Shown here piece by piece: positions 9,936 to 21,998 of a stretch of DNA of 64,000 nt (positions are counted from its first letter, which is position 1; each line of letters starts with the position of its first letter). The stretch spans positions 974,704 to 1,038,703 of the forward strand of contig JAWZYU010000034.1 in assembly GCA_038380435.1 (NCBI GenBank). The letters are read 5' to 3'. The notes beneath the pieces were generated by a model, which saw nothing but the letters and a program-made list of their open reading frames with translations, had not been told where the DNA came from and ran no database searches. A program made the translations under genes and the position numbers. The stretch is from Ryuthela nishihirai. Its lineage: Eukaryota; Arthropoda; Arachnida; Araneae; Heptathelidae.

Positions 9936-12436
9936 ATTTTTTAATAAGAATAAAATATGTTTTATGCTTTTAGAAGGAAATTAATTTCGAAATTTCAGAT
10001 GGATACGGAAAGGTTCATCCGTCGTATGATCATATAATGAATTGGGTCAACGACAATTGGGTACACTACAATTGGGTGATTGTTACAATATGGTGGATAC
10101 GATAATTGGGTGGACGACAACTGGGTGAATGTTACAATTGGGTGGATACGGCAACTGGATGAATGTTACAATTGGGTGGATACGACAATTGGGTGGACGA
10201 CAACTGGGTGAATGTTACAATTGGGTGGATACGACAATTGGGTGGACGACAACTGGGTGAATGTTATAATTGGGTGGACGACAACTGGGTGAATGTTACA
10301 ATTGGGTGGATACGACAATTGGGTGGATGCGATAATTGGGTGGACGACAACTGGGTGATGTTACAATTGGGTGGATACGACAATTGGGTGGATACGACAG
10401 CTGGGTGGACGACAACTGGGTGAATGTTACAATTGGGTGGATACGATAATTGGGTGGACGACAACTGGGTGAATGTTACAATTGGGTGGATACGACAATT
10501 GGGTGGACGACAACTGGGTGAATGTTACAATTGGGTGGATACGACAATTGGGTGGACGACAACTGGGTGAATGTTACAATTGGGTGGATACGACAATTGG
10601 GTGGATACGACAACTGGGTGAATGTTAGAATTGGGTGGACGACAACTGGGTGAATGTTACAATTGGGTGGATACGATAATTGGGTGGACGACAAATGGGT
10701 GAATGTTACAATTGGGTGGATACGACAATTGGGTGGATACGACAACTGGGTGGGCGACAACTGGGTGAATGTTACAATTGGGTGGACGACAACTGGGTGA
10801 ATGTTACAATTGGGTGGATACGACAATTGGGTGGATACGACAACTGGGTGGACGACAACTGGGTGAATGTTACAATTGGGTGGATACGATAATTGGGTGG
10901 ACGACAACTGGGTGAATGTTACAATTGGGTGGATACGATAATTGGGTGGACGACAACTGGGTGAATGTTACAATTGGGTGGATACGACAATTGGTTGGAC
11001 GACAACTGGGTGAATGTTACAATTGGTGGATACGATAATTAGGTGGACGACAACTGGGTGAATGTTACAATTGGGTGGATACGATAATTGGGTGGACGAC
11101 AACTGGGTGAATGTTACAATTGGGTGGATACGACAATTGGTTGGACGACAACTGGGTGAATGTTACAATTGGTGGATACGATAATTAGGTGGACGACAAC
11201 TGGGTGAATGTTACAATTCGGTGGATACGACAATTGGGTGGATGCGACAACTGGGTGAATGTTACAATTGGGTGGATACGATAATTGGGTGGACGACAAC
11301 TCGGTGAATGTTACAATTGGGTGGATACGACAATTGGGTGGATACGACAACTGGGTGAATGTTACAATTGGGTGGATACGATAATTGGGTGGACGACAAC
11401 TGGGTGAATGTTACAATTGGGTGGATACGATAATTGGGTGGACGACAACTGGGTGAATGTTAGAATTGGGTGGATACGACAATTGGGTGGACGACAACTG
11501 GGTGAATGTTACAATTGAGTGGATACGACAATTGGGTGGATACGACAATTGGGTGGACGACAACTGGGTGAATGTTACAATTGGGTGGATACAATAATTG
11601 GGTGGACGACAACTGGGTGAATGTTACAATTGGGTGGATATGATAATTGGGTGGACGACAACTGGGTGAATGTTACAATTGGGTGGATACGATAATTGGG
11701 TGGACGACAAATGGGTGAATGTTACAATTGGGTGGATACGATAATTGGGTGGACGACAACTGGGTGAATGTTACAATTGGGTGGATATGACAATTGGGTG
11801 GACGACAACTGGGTGAATGTTACAATTGGTGGATACGATAATTGGGTGGACAACAACTGGGTGAATGTTACAATTGGGTGGATACGACAATTGGGTGGAC
11901 GACAACTGGGTGAATGTTAGAATTGGGTGGATACGACAATTGGGTGGACGACAACTGGGTGAATGTTACAATTGGGTGGATACGACAATTGGGTGACGAC
12001 AACTGGGTGAATGTTACAATTGGGTGGATACAATAATTGGGTGGACGACAACTGGGTGAATGTTAGAATTGGGTGGACGACAACTGGGTGAATGTTACAA
12101 TTGGGTGGATACGATAATTGGGTGGACGACAACTGGGTGAATGTTACAATTGGGTGGATACGATAATTGGGTGGACGACAACTGGGTGAATGTTACAATT
12201 GGGTGGATACGACAATTGGGTGGACGACAACTGGGTGAATGTTACAATTGGGTGGATACGATAATTGGGTGGACGACAACTGGGTGAATGTTACAATTGG
12301 GTGGATACGACAATTGGGTGGACGACAACTGGGTGAATGTTACAATCGGGTGGATACGATAATTGGGTGGACGACAACTGGGTGAATGTTACAATTTGGT
12401 GGATATGACAATTGGGTGGACAACAACTGGGTGAAT

Positions 12437-12449
12437 CGTCGTCCACCCA
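12437..12449. repeat. Inverted micro-segment inside the 49-bp array (copy 1)
   Basis: CGTCGTCCACCCA is the reverse complement of the normal TGGGTGGACGACG word. It interrupts the array at this point and again at 13544-13556. Confidence 0.9.
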
Positions 12450-13543
12450 AATGTTACAATTGGGTGGATACGATAATTGGGTGGACGACAACTGGGTGAA
12501 TGTTAGAATTGGGTGGATATGACAATTGGGTGGACGACAACTGGGTGAATGTTACAATTGGGTGGATACGATAATTGGGTGGACAACTGGATGAATGTTA
12601 CAATTGGGTAGATACGACAATTGGGTGGACGACAACTGGGTGAATGTTACAATTGGGTGGATACGATAATTGGGTGGACGACAACTGGTGAATGTTACAA
12701 TTGGGTGGACCAGACAATGAATGTTACAATTTGGTGGTTCACCAGACAATTGGGTGGACAACAACAATTGGGTGGACAACAACTGGGTGAATGTTACAAT
12801 TGGGTGGATACGATAATTGGGTGGACGACAACTGGGTGAATGTTACAATCGGGTGGATACGATAATTGGGTGGACGACAACTGGGTGAATGTTACAATTG
12901 GGTGGATACGACAATTGGATGGACAACAACTGGGTGAATGTTACAATTGGGTGGATACGATAATTGGGTGGACGACAACTGGGTGATGTTACAATTGGGT
13001 GGATACGACAATTGGGTGAACGACAACTGGGTGAATGTTACAATTGGGTGGATACGATAATTGGGTGGACGACAACTGGGTGAATGTTACAATTGGGTGG
13101 ATACGATAATTGGGTGGACGACAACTGGGTGAATGTTACAATTGGGTGGATACGATAATTGAGTGGACGACAACTGGGTGAATGTTACAATTGGGTGGAT
13201 ACGATAATTGGGTGGACGACAACTGGGTGAATGTTACAATTGGGTGGATACGATAATTGGGTGGACGACAACTGGGTGAATGTTACAATTGGGTGGATAC
13301 GACAATTGGGTGTACGACAACTGGGTGAATGTTACAATTGGGTGGATACGATAATTGGGTGGATACGATAATTGGGTGGACGACAACTGGGTGAATGTTA
13401 CAATTGGGTGGATACGACAATTGGGTTTACGAGAACTGGGTGAATGTTACAATTGGGTGGATACGATAATTGGGTGGACAACAACTGGGTGAATGTTACA
13501 ATTTGGTGGATACGACAATTGGGTGGACAACAACTGGGTGAAT

Positions 13544-13556
13544 CGTCGTCCACCCA
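13544..13556. repeat. Inverted micro-segment inside the 49-bp array (copy 2)
   Basis: Same inverted word and same flanking variants as copy 1, exactly 1107 bp downstream. It marks a block duplication. Confidence 0.9.
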
Positions 13557-14692
13557 AATGTTACAATTGGGTGGATACGGTAATTGGGTGGACGACAACT
13601 GGGTGAATGTTACAATTGGGTGGATACGATAATTGGGTGGACGACAACTGGGTGAATGTTACAATTTGGTGGATACGACAATTTGGTGGACGACAACTGG
13701 GTGAATGTTACAATCGGGTGGATACGATAATTGGGTGGACGACAACTGGGTGAATGTTACAGTTGGGTGGATACGACAATTGGGTGGACAACAACTGGGT
13801 GAATGTTACAATTTGGTGGATATGACAATTTGGTGGACGACAACTGGGTGAATGTTACAATCGGGTGGATACGATAATTGGGTGGACAACAACTGGGTGA
13901 ATATTACAATTGGGTGGATACGATAATTGGGTGGACGACAACTGGGTGATGTTACAATTGGGTGGATACGACAATTGGGTGAACGACAACTGGGTGAATG
14001 TTACAATTGGGTGGATACGATAATTGGGTGGACGACAACTGGGTGAATGTTACAATTGGGTGGATACGATAATTGGGTGGACGACAACTGGGTGAATGTT
14101 ACAATTGGGTGGATACGACAATTGGGTGAATGTTACAATTGGGTGGATACGACAATTGGGTGGGCAACAACTGGGTGAATGTTACAATTGGGTGGATACG
14201 ATAATTGGTGGACGACAACTGGGTGAATGTTACAATTGAGTGGATACGACAATTGGGTGGACAACAAGTGGGTGAATGTTACAATTGGGTGGATACGATA
14301 ATTGGGTGGACGACAACTGGGTGAATGTTACAATCGGATGGATACGATAATTGGGTGGACGACAATTGGGTGAATGTTACAGTTGGGTGGATACGACAAT
14401 TGGGTGGACAACAACTGGGTGAATGTTACATTTGGGTGGATATGATAATTGGGTGGACGACAACTGGGTGATGTTACAATTGGGTGGATACGACAATTGG
14501 GTGAACGACAACTGGGTGAATGTTACAATTGGGTGGATACGATAATTGGGTGGACGACAACTGAGTGAATGTTACAATTGGGTGGATACGATAATTGGTG
14601 GACGACAACTGGGTGAATGTTACAATTGGGTTGATACGACAATTGGGTGGACCACAACTGGATGAATGACAATGAATATACGACAATTGGGC

Positions 14693-15226
14693 GCAAATAA
14701 GGAAGTAATGAGAAATCATTTGGATAACTATCACTAATCCTAAAATTTCTGCCAAGAGCAAACAAATTGAATATTCCTCGTAAATATCATGTACTAGGCA
14801 TTTAATAAAACACATTTGCTTAGATATCCACATAGTCGATAAACACTTATGTATATATATCACAAAGCGGTAATTTTCATTTAAATATAACCACTTAGGC
14901 GAACTAATTCTAAATTGCACGAACGCACTGCAGTATTTGCATCTATTCTCTTTAATCTCTTTTTAAATAAAGGGTTTGCATCTTCCTTCTTTAGTCCGAC
15001 AAAACACTATAGTGGATTTTTCACAGTCTGTTCCTTCTAAGCGCAGTAAACAGGAAATGAAAGATTGTTCTACTGCAAAAAAAAACAACTTAATAGGATC
15101 ATTTGCTTTCTCACTAAATGTTCCTCAATAAAGCGAAATTAATATATATAGTTTCTTCTAAAGCAAACAGTCGGAAACCAATCAATTTATTTCCAGATAA
15201 AAATAGTGTCCAGAAACACTTTTACA
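14693..15226. other. AT-rich spacer with old repeat relics
   Basis: No gene is seen. TTTCTTCTAAAGCAAACAGT and CGGAAACCAATCAA near 15150-15185 resemble, in opposite orientation, words in the degenerate repeat field at 21180-21990. Confidence 0.4.
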
Positions 15227-15239
15227 TCTGAGAGTTCGA

Positions 15240-15627
15240 GTTGGATTGTTGTTTACCTCTGAGCGGCACTTTTTTTGCACACCATGGGCTAAATGATCAG
15301 GTCACATGGACCCCGAAGGCTCAGAGAAGGTTGAGGGAGGGGACCCACTGTAACAGCTGTTGGGAGACAGATGGTAGCCTCCCGTCAAGGCCATCCAGCG
15401 TGTTCTTTAACGTGCACAGGGTATGGCTCTCCCACACACGGGGCCACGGCTTAACGTCCCATCCGACGGACGACGGCCTTTCCAAGCCCATCGGTGTCCC
15501 TTACTGACCGTGGGCAGGGCGGGGGAATTTTGCGGAGATAAATCTCAACGCTGACCCAGCTTTGACTCGAACCTGGGAACTACAGATTACGAGCCTGGCG
15601 CGCTACCGACTGAGCCACGCCCGCCCC
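15240..15627 (-). mobile_element. SINE1, full length, 13-bp target-site duplication
   Basis: The insertion is flanked by perfect copies of TCTGAGAGTTCGA at 15227-15239 and 15628-15640. The tRNA-like head lies at the right end (minus strand) and the tail with the TTGTTTTACC-like complement at the left. The perfect duplication points to a fairly recent insertion. Confidence 0.95.
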
Positions 15628-15769
15628 TCTGAGAGTTCGAAACAAAGTATCCACAAGAGTTACAAACTCGCAAGTGGATAAGAGTATAAGCACACACGTG
15701 TTTTCTGAAGTGTTATCACACTGTTGAGTAATCTATATACAATCTAAATTAATAATAGAAAAATATACA

Positions 15770-16190
15770 ACAGAGGTCACAGTAAAACTTCTATGACATG
15801 TATATTATGCAACGAAGTTCTTAGTTTATTCCTAAATTTATGAAGTTTTCTTTCTGTTTTAATACACTCTGGCATTTCGTTGAGTATTTTAGGGGCTCTG
15901 TAGGCAAAAATGCTTCTGAATGAGATTTTTTTAGGCTTAGAAATATAAATATTTGGATAGTTACTACTTATACTTTCGTAAAATGATGTTACCAAAATTT
16001 GTTTATCCCAGTTTTTAAACAGATGCAATAGGATTCGGAAATACATTCAATTTTACTCCGGGTAACATATCGAACTCTTTATAAATATTTGTCATGATCT
16101 CATATTTTCTTTTTTTGGCAATGCATCTTACAATATGATTTTGTACCAGAACAAGAGATATTATATGAATTGAATAAGTACCACCCAAGG
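15770..16190 (-). pseudogene. CR1/L2-like non-LTR retrotransposon, RT C-terminal tail
   Basis: On the minus strand the upstream frame reads LGGTYSIHI, SLVLVQNHIVRCIAKKRKYE and LPGVKLNVFPN, then shifts frame near 16040 into YFRILLHLFKNW, SIFAYRAPKILNEMPECIK and LHKFRNKLRTSLHNI. The order (WG..Y..HL.PL..LQ..I.R.I....R, ELNVY.., SFSYRAPKLWN.LP..I, F...L+..L) is the region after the RT palm in CR1/L2-type elements. The catalytic core is absent and there is one frameshift. It is a dead, 5'-truncated copy, and the partner LINE of the SINEs cannot be inferred from it. Confidence 0.72.
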
Positions 16191-16439
16191 ATGAAATTCA
16201 ATAAATCAGAAACGATTTAATCCATGAGTTGCATATCATTTTTAAAACAGAAAAATCTAGAAAATTTCGAATAAAATACATACTTGCAATTTTTCCATTA
16301 ATCAGTCCGTATTCATCAACACTCTCAATTGCCTTACATATACATTTATCTCCAGTACAACTCCTGTCATTATAAAATACTTTACTTATTTGTCTATACG
16401 GTTGCCATCTCAATCTCATCAGTCGGCTTGATTACGTTT

Positions 16440-16580
16440 CTTGATCCCCTCCCTCCCTCTCTTTATTGTTTCTACATCCGGTCCTGTTAACTTTTATCCC
16501 CCCCCCCTTACAGATCTCCAGTCAGTTCACTTCCCACAACCTTCACTGAGCATTTGGGGTCCTTGTGACCTGGCTATACA
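16440..16580 (+). mobile_element. SINE1-related 3' fragment (variant family)
   Basis: It shares the order TTTATT.TTTCT..ATCC.GTCCTG, a pyrimidine run, then CACAACCTT and GGGGTCCTTGTGACCTGG with 9800-9935. The C run near 16499-16508 is a homopolymer expansion. Confidence 0.6.
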
Positions 16581-16888
16581 CCAAAATCTAAATCAAAATC
16601 TCAATCAAATGCATTAGAGACTATCAAAACAACCAATATGGAGAATTATTCTCGCTAATACGATTTTCGAGCAACGGATTCTTAAGTATAATTAAATATT
16701 TAATATAATGAAATATAATTAATTAATGAGAGGAAATCGAATAATGCATACAGGAAGTCAAACCGTATGTCTATCAGTATCAGAATTTCTACTTTATTCT
16801 GTCCAATCTTAGTCACACAATCTCAAATAGAAGGAACGACTACAGGACACGAAAATGCATAAAACTACCAGTACTCTTAATAATCTGT

Positions 16889-17269
16889 TTAGGGGCGGGG
16901 TGGCTCAGTCGGTAGCGCGCCAGGCTCGTAATCTGTAGTTCCCAGGTTCGAGTCCCAGCTGGGTCAGCGTTGAGATTTATCTCCGCAAAATTCCCCGCCC
17001 TGCCCACGGTCAGTAGGGGATACCGATGGGCTTGGAAAGGCCGCCGTCCGTCGGATGGGACGTTAAGCCGTAACCCCGTGTGCGGGAGAGCCATACCCTG
17101 TGCACGTTAAAGAACACGCTGGATGGTCTTGACGGGAAGCTACCATCTGTCTCCCAACAGCTGTTTCAGTGGGTCCCCTAACCTTCTCTGAGCCTTCGGG
17201 GTCCATGTGACCTGGCCATTTAGCCCATGGTGTGCAAAAAGGTGCCGCTCAGAGGTAAAACAATCCAAT
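16889..17269 (+). mobile_element. SINE1, full length
   Basis: Canonical head TGGCTCAGTCGGTAGCGCG and GGTTCGAGTCCC, and tail AAAACAATCCAATC. The flanks CTTAATAATCTGT (16876-16888) and CTTAAATAATCTGT (17270-17283) form a target-site duplication that differs by one base insertion. Confidence 0.95.
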
Positions 17270-17283
17270 CTTAAATAATCTGT

Positions 17284-18466
17284 CACTCAATAGAATGAAT
17301 ATTTTAAAAGTCCTTTACGTCAATAAGAAACAATCATAAAATGAATCAAATGTATTAAAGAAAATCACAACAGCCGATATTGAGGATTATTCTCGCCTAT
17401 CCAACCTCGGTTATAACGGAATATTATATTCTTTTCAGCATCAATTAAATGAAGAAAAAGGAAACCAAAGAATTCAGCACAGAAAACGAAGCAGCAAAAG
17501 GGCAATCATTATGTTCACTAAACCGACATTCAATACAACGAATTTTCTTTTCATTGAATCCTTTTCCTTCATTGAATCTTTCATTGAAACCTTTCTAAGC
17601 ATCCTTTTTCTAAAAAAAAATAAAACAAAGAAACGAAAGCTTCGAAAGATTCTAGCAAAATTCCGAGCACTAATAATCCATAATTCGAGCTCGATAAAGT
17701 ATTCTCGTGTGAGAACAGTGAAGTGTTATTTGATAGATTTCCATAACACTGAAAACAACAACTTGTAGTGATGATGAAAAATAAAATTAAATCGAGAAAC
17801 AAGATATCTCAATCAGGGAATTGTAGCAGTCGATCTATTCTTGGTATCAAAATTTATTTAGAATGGATTTTTATATTTCTGTTATTTCTCCTTTCATAAG
17901 AAAAAATGGAAATAAAATAACTCTTTCGAAAGACATCCGAAAGCCAATTCGTAAAAAAAAAGTAACAAGGAAAACCCAAAGTTCATAGTATTTTCTCTAA
18001 TCCGACTTTCAATAAAACCAATATGTTATAAGTTTTTTTCTTCGAATGAAACCAAAGGAAATCAAAGGAATGTATTACAAGAGACCTAAAGAGCCTACAT
18101 TATAGCTCTTTTCTCCATATATCTATTACGAGTAAAACATTTAAATGCAGTCTTTCCAATTGACATTTCAGAACGACGGATTATTTTTCTTCTAAATCAG
18201 TTCTTTCTGAGCGAAGCAACAGGAAACTAAAAAAAACGATTCTGTAGTTCAGAAGGATTGGAATTATAAAACAATCAATTTCAATGAATTGTTGGATTAG
18301 ATAGGTTACCAAGTGACTCGTCATTTAACGAACTTTGTTCGCCGATGTAAACGTTTCCGCGGATGAATTTAGCTTTTACTGCTCGCGAGGAGAATTAAAG
18401 CGAAACTTTTTTGTTGTTTCCGTAAACCCTATAAATGGCGCTAAAACAGACAAGAACTCCTTGCAA
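17284..18466. other. AT-rich spacer with dispersed-repeat relics
   Basis: No gene. Degenerate words such as TTCTCGCCTATCC and TTCTCTAATCCGACTTTCAA recur here and, inverted, as GATTAGCGAGAATAA at 21197 and 21437, which suggests an ancient repeat family that fills much of 15-22 kb. Confidence 0.45.
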
Positions 18467-18478
18467 CCAACATTCAGG

Positions 18479-18857
18479 GTTGGGTTGTTTTACCTCTGAG
18501 CGGCACTTTTTTGCACACCATGGGCTAAATGGCCAGGTCACATGGACCCCGAAGGCTCAGAGAAGGTTGGGGGAGGGAACCCACTGGAACAGCTGTTGGG
18601 AGACAGATGGTAGCCTCCCGTCAAGGACCATCCAGCGTGTTCTTTAACGTGTACAGGCTACCGCACACGGGGCCACGGCTTAACGTTCCATCCGACGGAC
18701 GGCGGCCTTTCCAAGCCCATCGGTGTCCCCTACTGACCGTGGGCAGGGCGGGGAATTTTGCGGAGATAAATCTCAACGCTGACCCAGCTGGGACTCGAAC
18801 CTAGGAACTACAGATTACGAGCCTGGCGCGCTACCGACTGAGCCACCCCCGCCCCTG
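18479..18857 (-). mobile_element. SINE1, full length, 12-bp target-site duplication
   Basis: Perfect CCAACATTCAGG copies flank it at 18467-18478 and 18858-18869. Head to the right, tail to the left. A small deletion lies in the body near 18655. Confidence 0.95.
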
Positions 18858-18869
18858 CCAACATTCAGG

Positions 18870-19550
18870 CGAAAGCAACAGTTGTTACATGTCTTTTTTA
18901 GTACAATTTAGTGAATGTCTCACAATTGTAAAACCACTGGAAAAATCAGTTAAAATTAGATAAATTTGTAACCTTACACTACAATTAAAATTACAAATAA
19001 TAACTTACAATTTTTATTTGGATGAGGGATGATAAAAAAGATATTTGCTGCTCGCCAAGTCCGTTTTTGTACAATTTGATGTTCTCCTCGCAGAAATATC
19101 ACAGAATCCTGAAATTTGTAATTTAGGTCCCTTAATGCGTTTTCATTTCAGGTTCTTTAGTTTAGAAGAAGTAGATATTAAAATATCGTTTAAACCAAAG
19201 TTTTATTAGAGTGAAAAAGTGTAAACACCGAATATATTCATATCTTGCAATTCTTTTATTAGAATTCTGGGCGTTTCATTCAGAAAATTTGCTATAAAAA
19301 TATCGATTCCGCTGATATATCTGATTAGAAAGAATAGATTCAAAGCTTTTTTTAAAAAAAAAAAACGAATAAGCGAAGAATAAGTGTAATGTCGGCTGCT
19401 TACACTTCTTGTGCGTTTCTAATTGTTTCATTCCGAAGAAGAAAACTAAAAAAAAATGTTTTATTGAAATGTCGTAGGAGGGGAATACTTACAGTTCTAG
19501 TCAGTTTGATTTCCCGTAGTGGTATCTTTTGACATCACTATTCGTTTTAA
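18870..19550. other. AT-rich spacer
   Basis: No gene or clear repeat beyond homopolymer runs (for example the A run near 19355). Confidence 0.4.
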
Positions 19551-19565
19551 TTGAGAAAACTTGCT

Positions 19566-19952
19566 GGGCGGGGTGGCTCAGTCAGTAGCGCGCCAGGCTC
19601 GTAATCTGTAGTTACCAGGTTCGAGTCCCAGCTGCACCAGCTTGGAGATTTATCTCTACAAAACTTCCTTACCTGTCCACGTTCAATAGAGGACACCGAA
19701 CGGGCTTGTAAAGGGTGCCCGTTCGTCGGATGTGACATTAACCCGTGACCCCGTGTGTGGAAGAGTCATATCCTGCGCACGTTAAAGAACAGGCTTCAGA
19801 GCCTTGATTGGAGGCTATCATCTGCCTCCCAACAACTGTTCCAGTGGATCTCCAACTTTTTATGTTCTGACCCTTTGGAGTCCTTATGAGTTGGCCATTT
19901 AGCCCATTGTGCGTAAAAAAAACATGCCGCTCAGAGGTTAAAACAAATCAAC
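19566..19952 (+). mobile_element. SINE1, older diverged copy
   Basis: The head is TGGCTCAGTCAGTAGCGCG and the tail AAAACAAATCAAC. The body differs from the other copies at many sites. The flanks TTGAGAAAACTTGCT and TTAGAAAATTTGCT are a decayed target-site duplication, in keeping with greater age. Confidence 0.92.
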
Positions 19953-20326
19953 TTAGAAAATTTGCTGTGGAAAATAAAATTCGTTGCAGTCAAATTAAAA
20001 GAGAATAAAAATTTTCGCTTTAATTCTGCTTTCTCTAATTTTTATTCATGTTCATTCAAAGGAATTTCCAAACAAATTCAATTAGTATAAGATCAGATAG
20101 AATCAATGTTGATCGTGGCCCTAAAAGCAATATTTCCTGGGTTCCTTCGATTACCGATATTCAATTAATATATTTTAATCAAAGTCGTATTATAGAGAAT
20201 AAATAAAAATGCATCATTAATCACGGATTACCTAAAATACGTGTAAATATCGGCTGTTTTATCTTCCCAAAGGCATTCCTTTGATATTCGATTGGTCAGT
20301 TCAGAAAGAAAAGGACGTTTCGTTTT
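19953..20326. other. AT-rich spacer
   Basis: No gene seen. Scattered words of the old repeat field occur. Confidence 0.4.
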
Positions 20327-20338
20327 ATTCAATGTAGG

Positions 20339-20721
20339 GTTGGGTTGTTTTACCTCTGAGCGGCCTTTTTTGCACACCATGGGCTAAATGGCCAGGTCAC
20401 ATGGACCCCGAAGGCTCAGAGAAGGTTGGGGGAGGGGACCCACTGGAACAGCTGTTGGGAGACAGATGGTAGCCTCCCGTCAAGGCCATCCAGCGTGTTC
20501 TTTAACGTGCACAGGGTATGTCTCTCCCGGACACGGGGCCATGGCTTAACGTCCCATCCGACGGACGGCGGCCTTTCCAAGCCCATCGGTATCCCCTACT
20601 GACCGTGGGCAGGGCGGGGAATTTTGCGGAGATAAATCTCAACGCTGACCTAGCTGGGACTCGAACCTGGGAACTACAGATTACGAGCCTGGCGCGCTAC
20701 CGACTGAGCCACCCCAGCCCC
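20339..20721 (-). mobile_element. SINE1, full length, 12-bp target-site duplication
   Basis: Perfect ATTCAATGTAGG copies flank it at 20327-20338 and 20722-20733. The head (minus strand) shows GGTTCGAGTCCC and the A box. Confidence 0.95.
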
Positions 20722-20837
20722 ATTCAATGTAGGAATAGTGAGAATACATTCTAATGCAGATTGCGTCCCTGTAGATGCGGTTCCTCTGACTAAAGGTTGT
20801 TCCACATAGAAGAAAGAGATGAAAAATCAGTTTTGTG

Positions 20838-21176
20838 TTGTTGGGTTGGGTTGTTTTACCTCTGAGCGGCACTTTTTTGCACACCACGGGCTAAATGGCC
20901 AGGTCACATGGACCCCGAAGGCTCAGAGAAGATTGGGGGAGGGGACCCACTGGAACAGCTGTTGGGAGACAGATGGTAGCCTTCCGTCAAGGCCATCCAG
21001 CGTGTTCTTTAACGTGCACAGGGTATGGCTCTCCCGCACACGGGGCCACGGCTTAACGTCCCATCCGACGGACGGCGGCCTTTCCAAGCCCATCGGTGTC
21101 CCCTACTGACCGTGGGCAGGGCGGGGAATTTTGCGGAGATAAATCTCAACGCTGACGCAGCTGGGACTCGAACCTG
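20838..21176 (-). mobile_element. SINE1, 5'-truncated, with target-site duplication
   Basis: TCAGTTTTGTG flanks it exactly at 20827-20837 and 21177-21187. The element stops inside the B-box region (CAGGTTCGAGTCCC on the minus strand), so the A box and the first part of the tRNA-like head are missing. The intact duplication shows that truncation happened during insertion, as expected from target-primed reverse transcription. Confidence 0.95.
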
Positions 21177-21990
21177 TCAGTTTTGTGCAAAGCACGATTA
21201 GCGAGAATAAAGGCAAATATTGGTAGGTGTTTATCGTGTAGTTTTACATGCTTTTCTATTTCCGACTGTGTCTATCAGAAGAAAAAGACCTTCAAATTTT
21301 TCTTTTATTGAATGAGAATACTAACAGTCTTAAATTCTTTTATTTTCTGTGGTCCGTTATTTTTCTTTCAGATTGTTTTTCATGGAACGAACAGAATGGA
21401 ACAGAAATATAAAAATCTGTTGTAGTGAAAGTCAGATTAGCGAGAATAATTCTTAATATCGTCTGATTTGATAATCTTTAATACATTTATTTCCAATTGT
21501 TTCTTTTGGATGTAAAGTATCTTGAAAATATTCGTTTCATCAAGTGACGGATTATTGAGAATACTAGTAGCCTTAGGCATTTTCGTTGCCTGTAGTTGTT
21601 TTAACAAAAGTCGGTTTAGCAAGAAAAATTGTCAATCTCAGCTGTTTTGATTTCCTGGGATGGATTCGATTGATTTCCGATTGTTTCTTTTCGAAGAAGA
21701 GGATTAGTTTTATTCATCTATCGTTTGCTAAGTATAGAAAGAACTGGCTTCATAAAACATCCGCCGTAGTGCAAAGTTGGATGAAAGAGGTTAGAAGCCA
21801 AACTTTCACTGAAAACGGAATAAAGAGAATGCATACAAATACCGAAGTGTGTTCGTGTAATGTAGAATTGTTTCGGTTAGAAGGAAAAATTTCTCTTTTT
21901 TTTTTTGTTAAAAATTTCTCTATGTTCAATGTCGGATTAAAGGGAACAGATGTAAGTATTGACTACGTTGATAGCTAAACAAATTCGTTT
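21177..21990. repeat. Degenerate tandem-like repeat field
   Basis: GATTAGCGAGAATAA lies near 21197 and 21437 with a weaker copy near 21612; GAGAATACTA lies near 21314 and 21552. CCGATTGTTTCTTTTCGAAG-type words accompany them. The first two spacings are about 240 bp and the next about 175 bp. The 130-codon plus-strand frame at 21586-21978 lies in this field and has no recognisable motif. Confidence 0.5.
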
Positions 21991-21998
21991 TATCAAGT

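Larger units (their letters stand above)
10039..14692. repeat. 49-bp minisatellite, about 95 units
   Basis: The unit joins three related subunits: ACAATTGGGTGGATACG, ATAATTGGGTGGACG and ACAACTGGGTGAATGTT (17+15+17 = 49 bp). Subunits are sometimes dropped or doubled. Every subunit carries TTGGGTG or CTGGGTG, so the plus strand is G-rich. Open frames on both strands (repeats of NWVDDNWVNVTIGWIRQ or its complement) exist only because stops are rare in the unit. The array starts in degenerate copies near 10039 and fades into unique sequence near 14690. Confidence 0.97.

Noticed and set aside
10163..14920. Many 60-148 codon frames on both strands of the 49-bp array
   Set aside because: The unit lacks stops in some frames, so frames arise automatically and follow copy variants.
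16895..16970. tRNA gene within the SINE1 head
   Set aside because: A and B boxes are present, but the sequence continues into the conserved SINE body and recurs with target-site duplications at many sites.
15241..21109. Repeated 70-96 codon frames such as those containing HHGLN and PSSVFFNVHR
   Set aside because: They are translations of the SINE1 body, which is non-coding.
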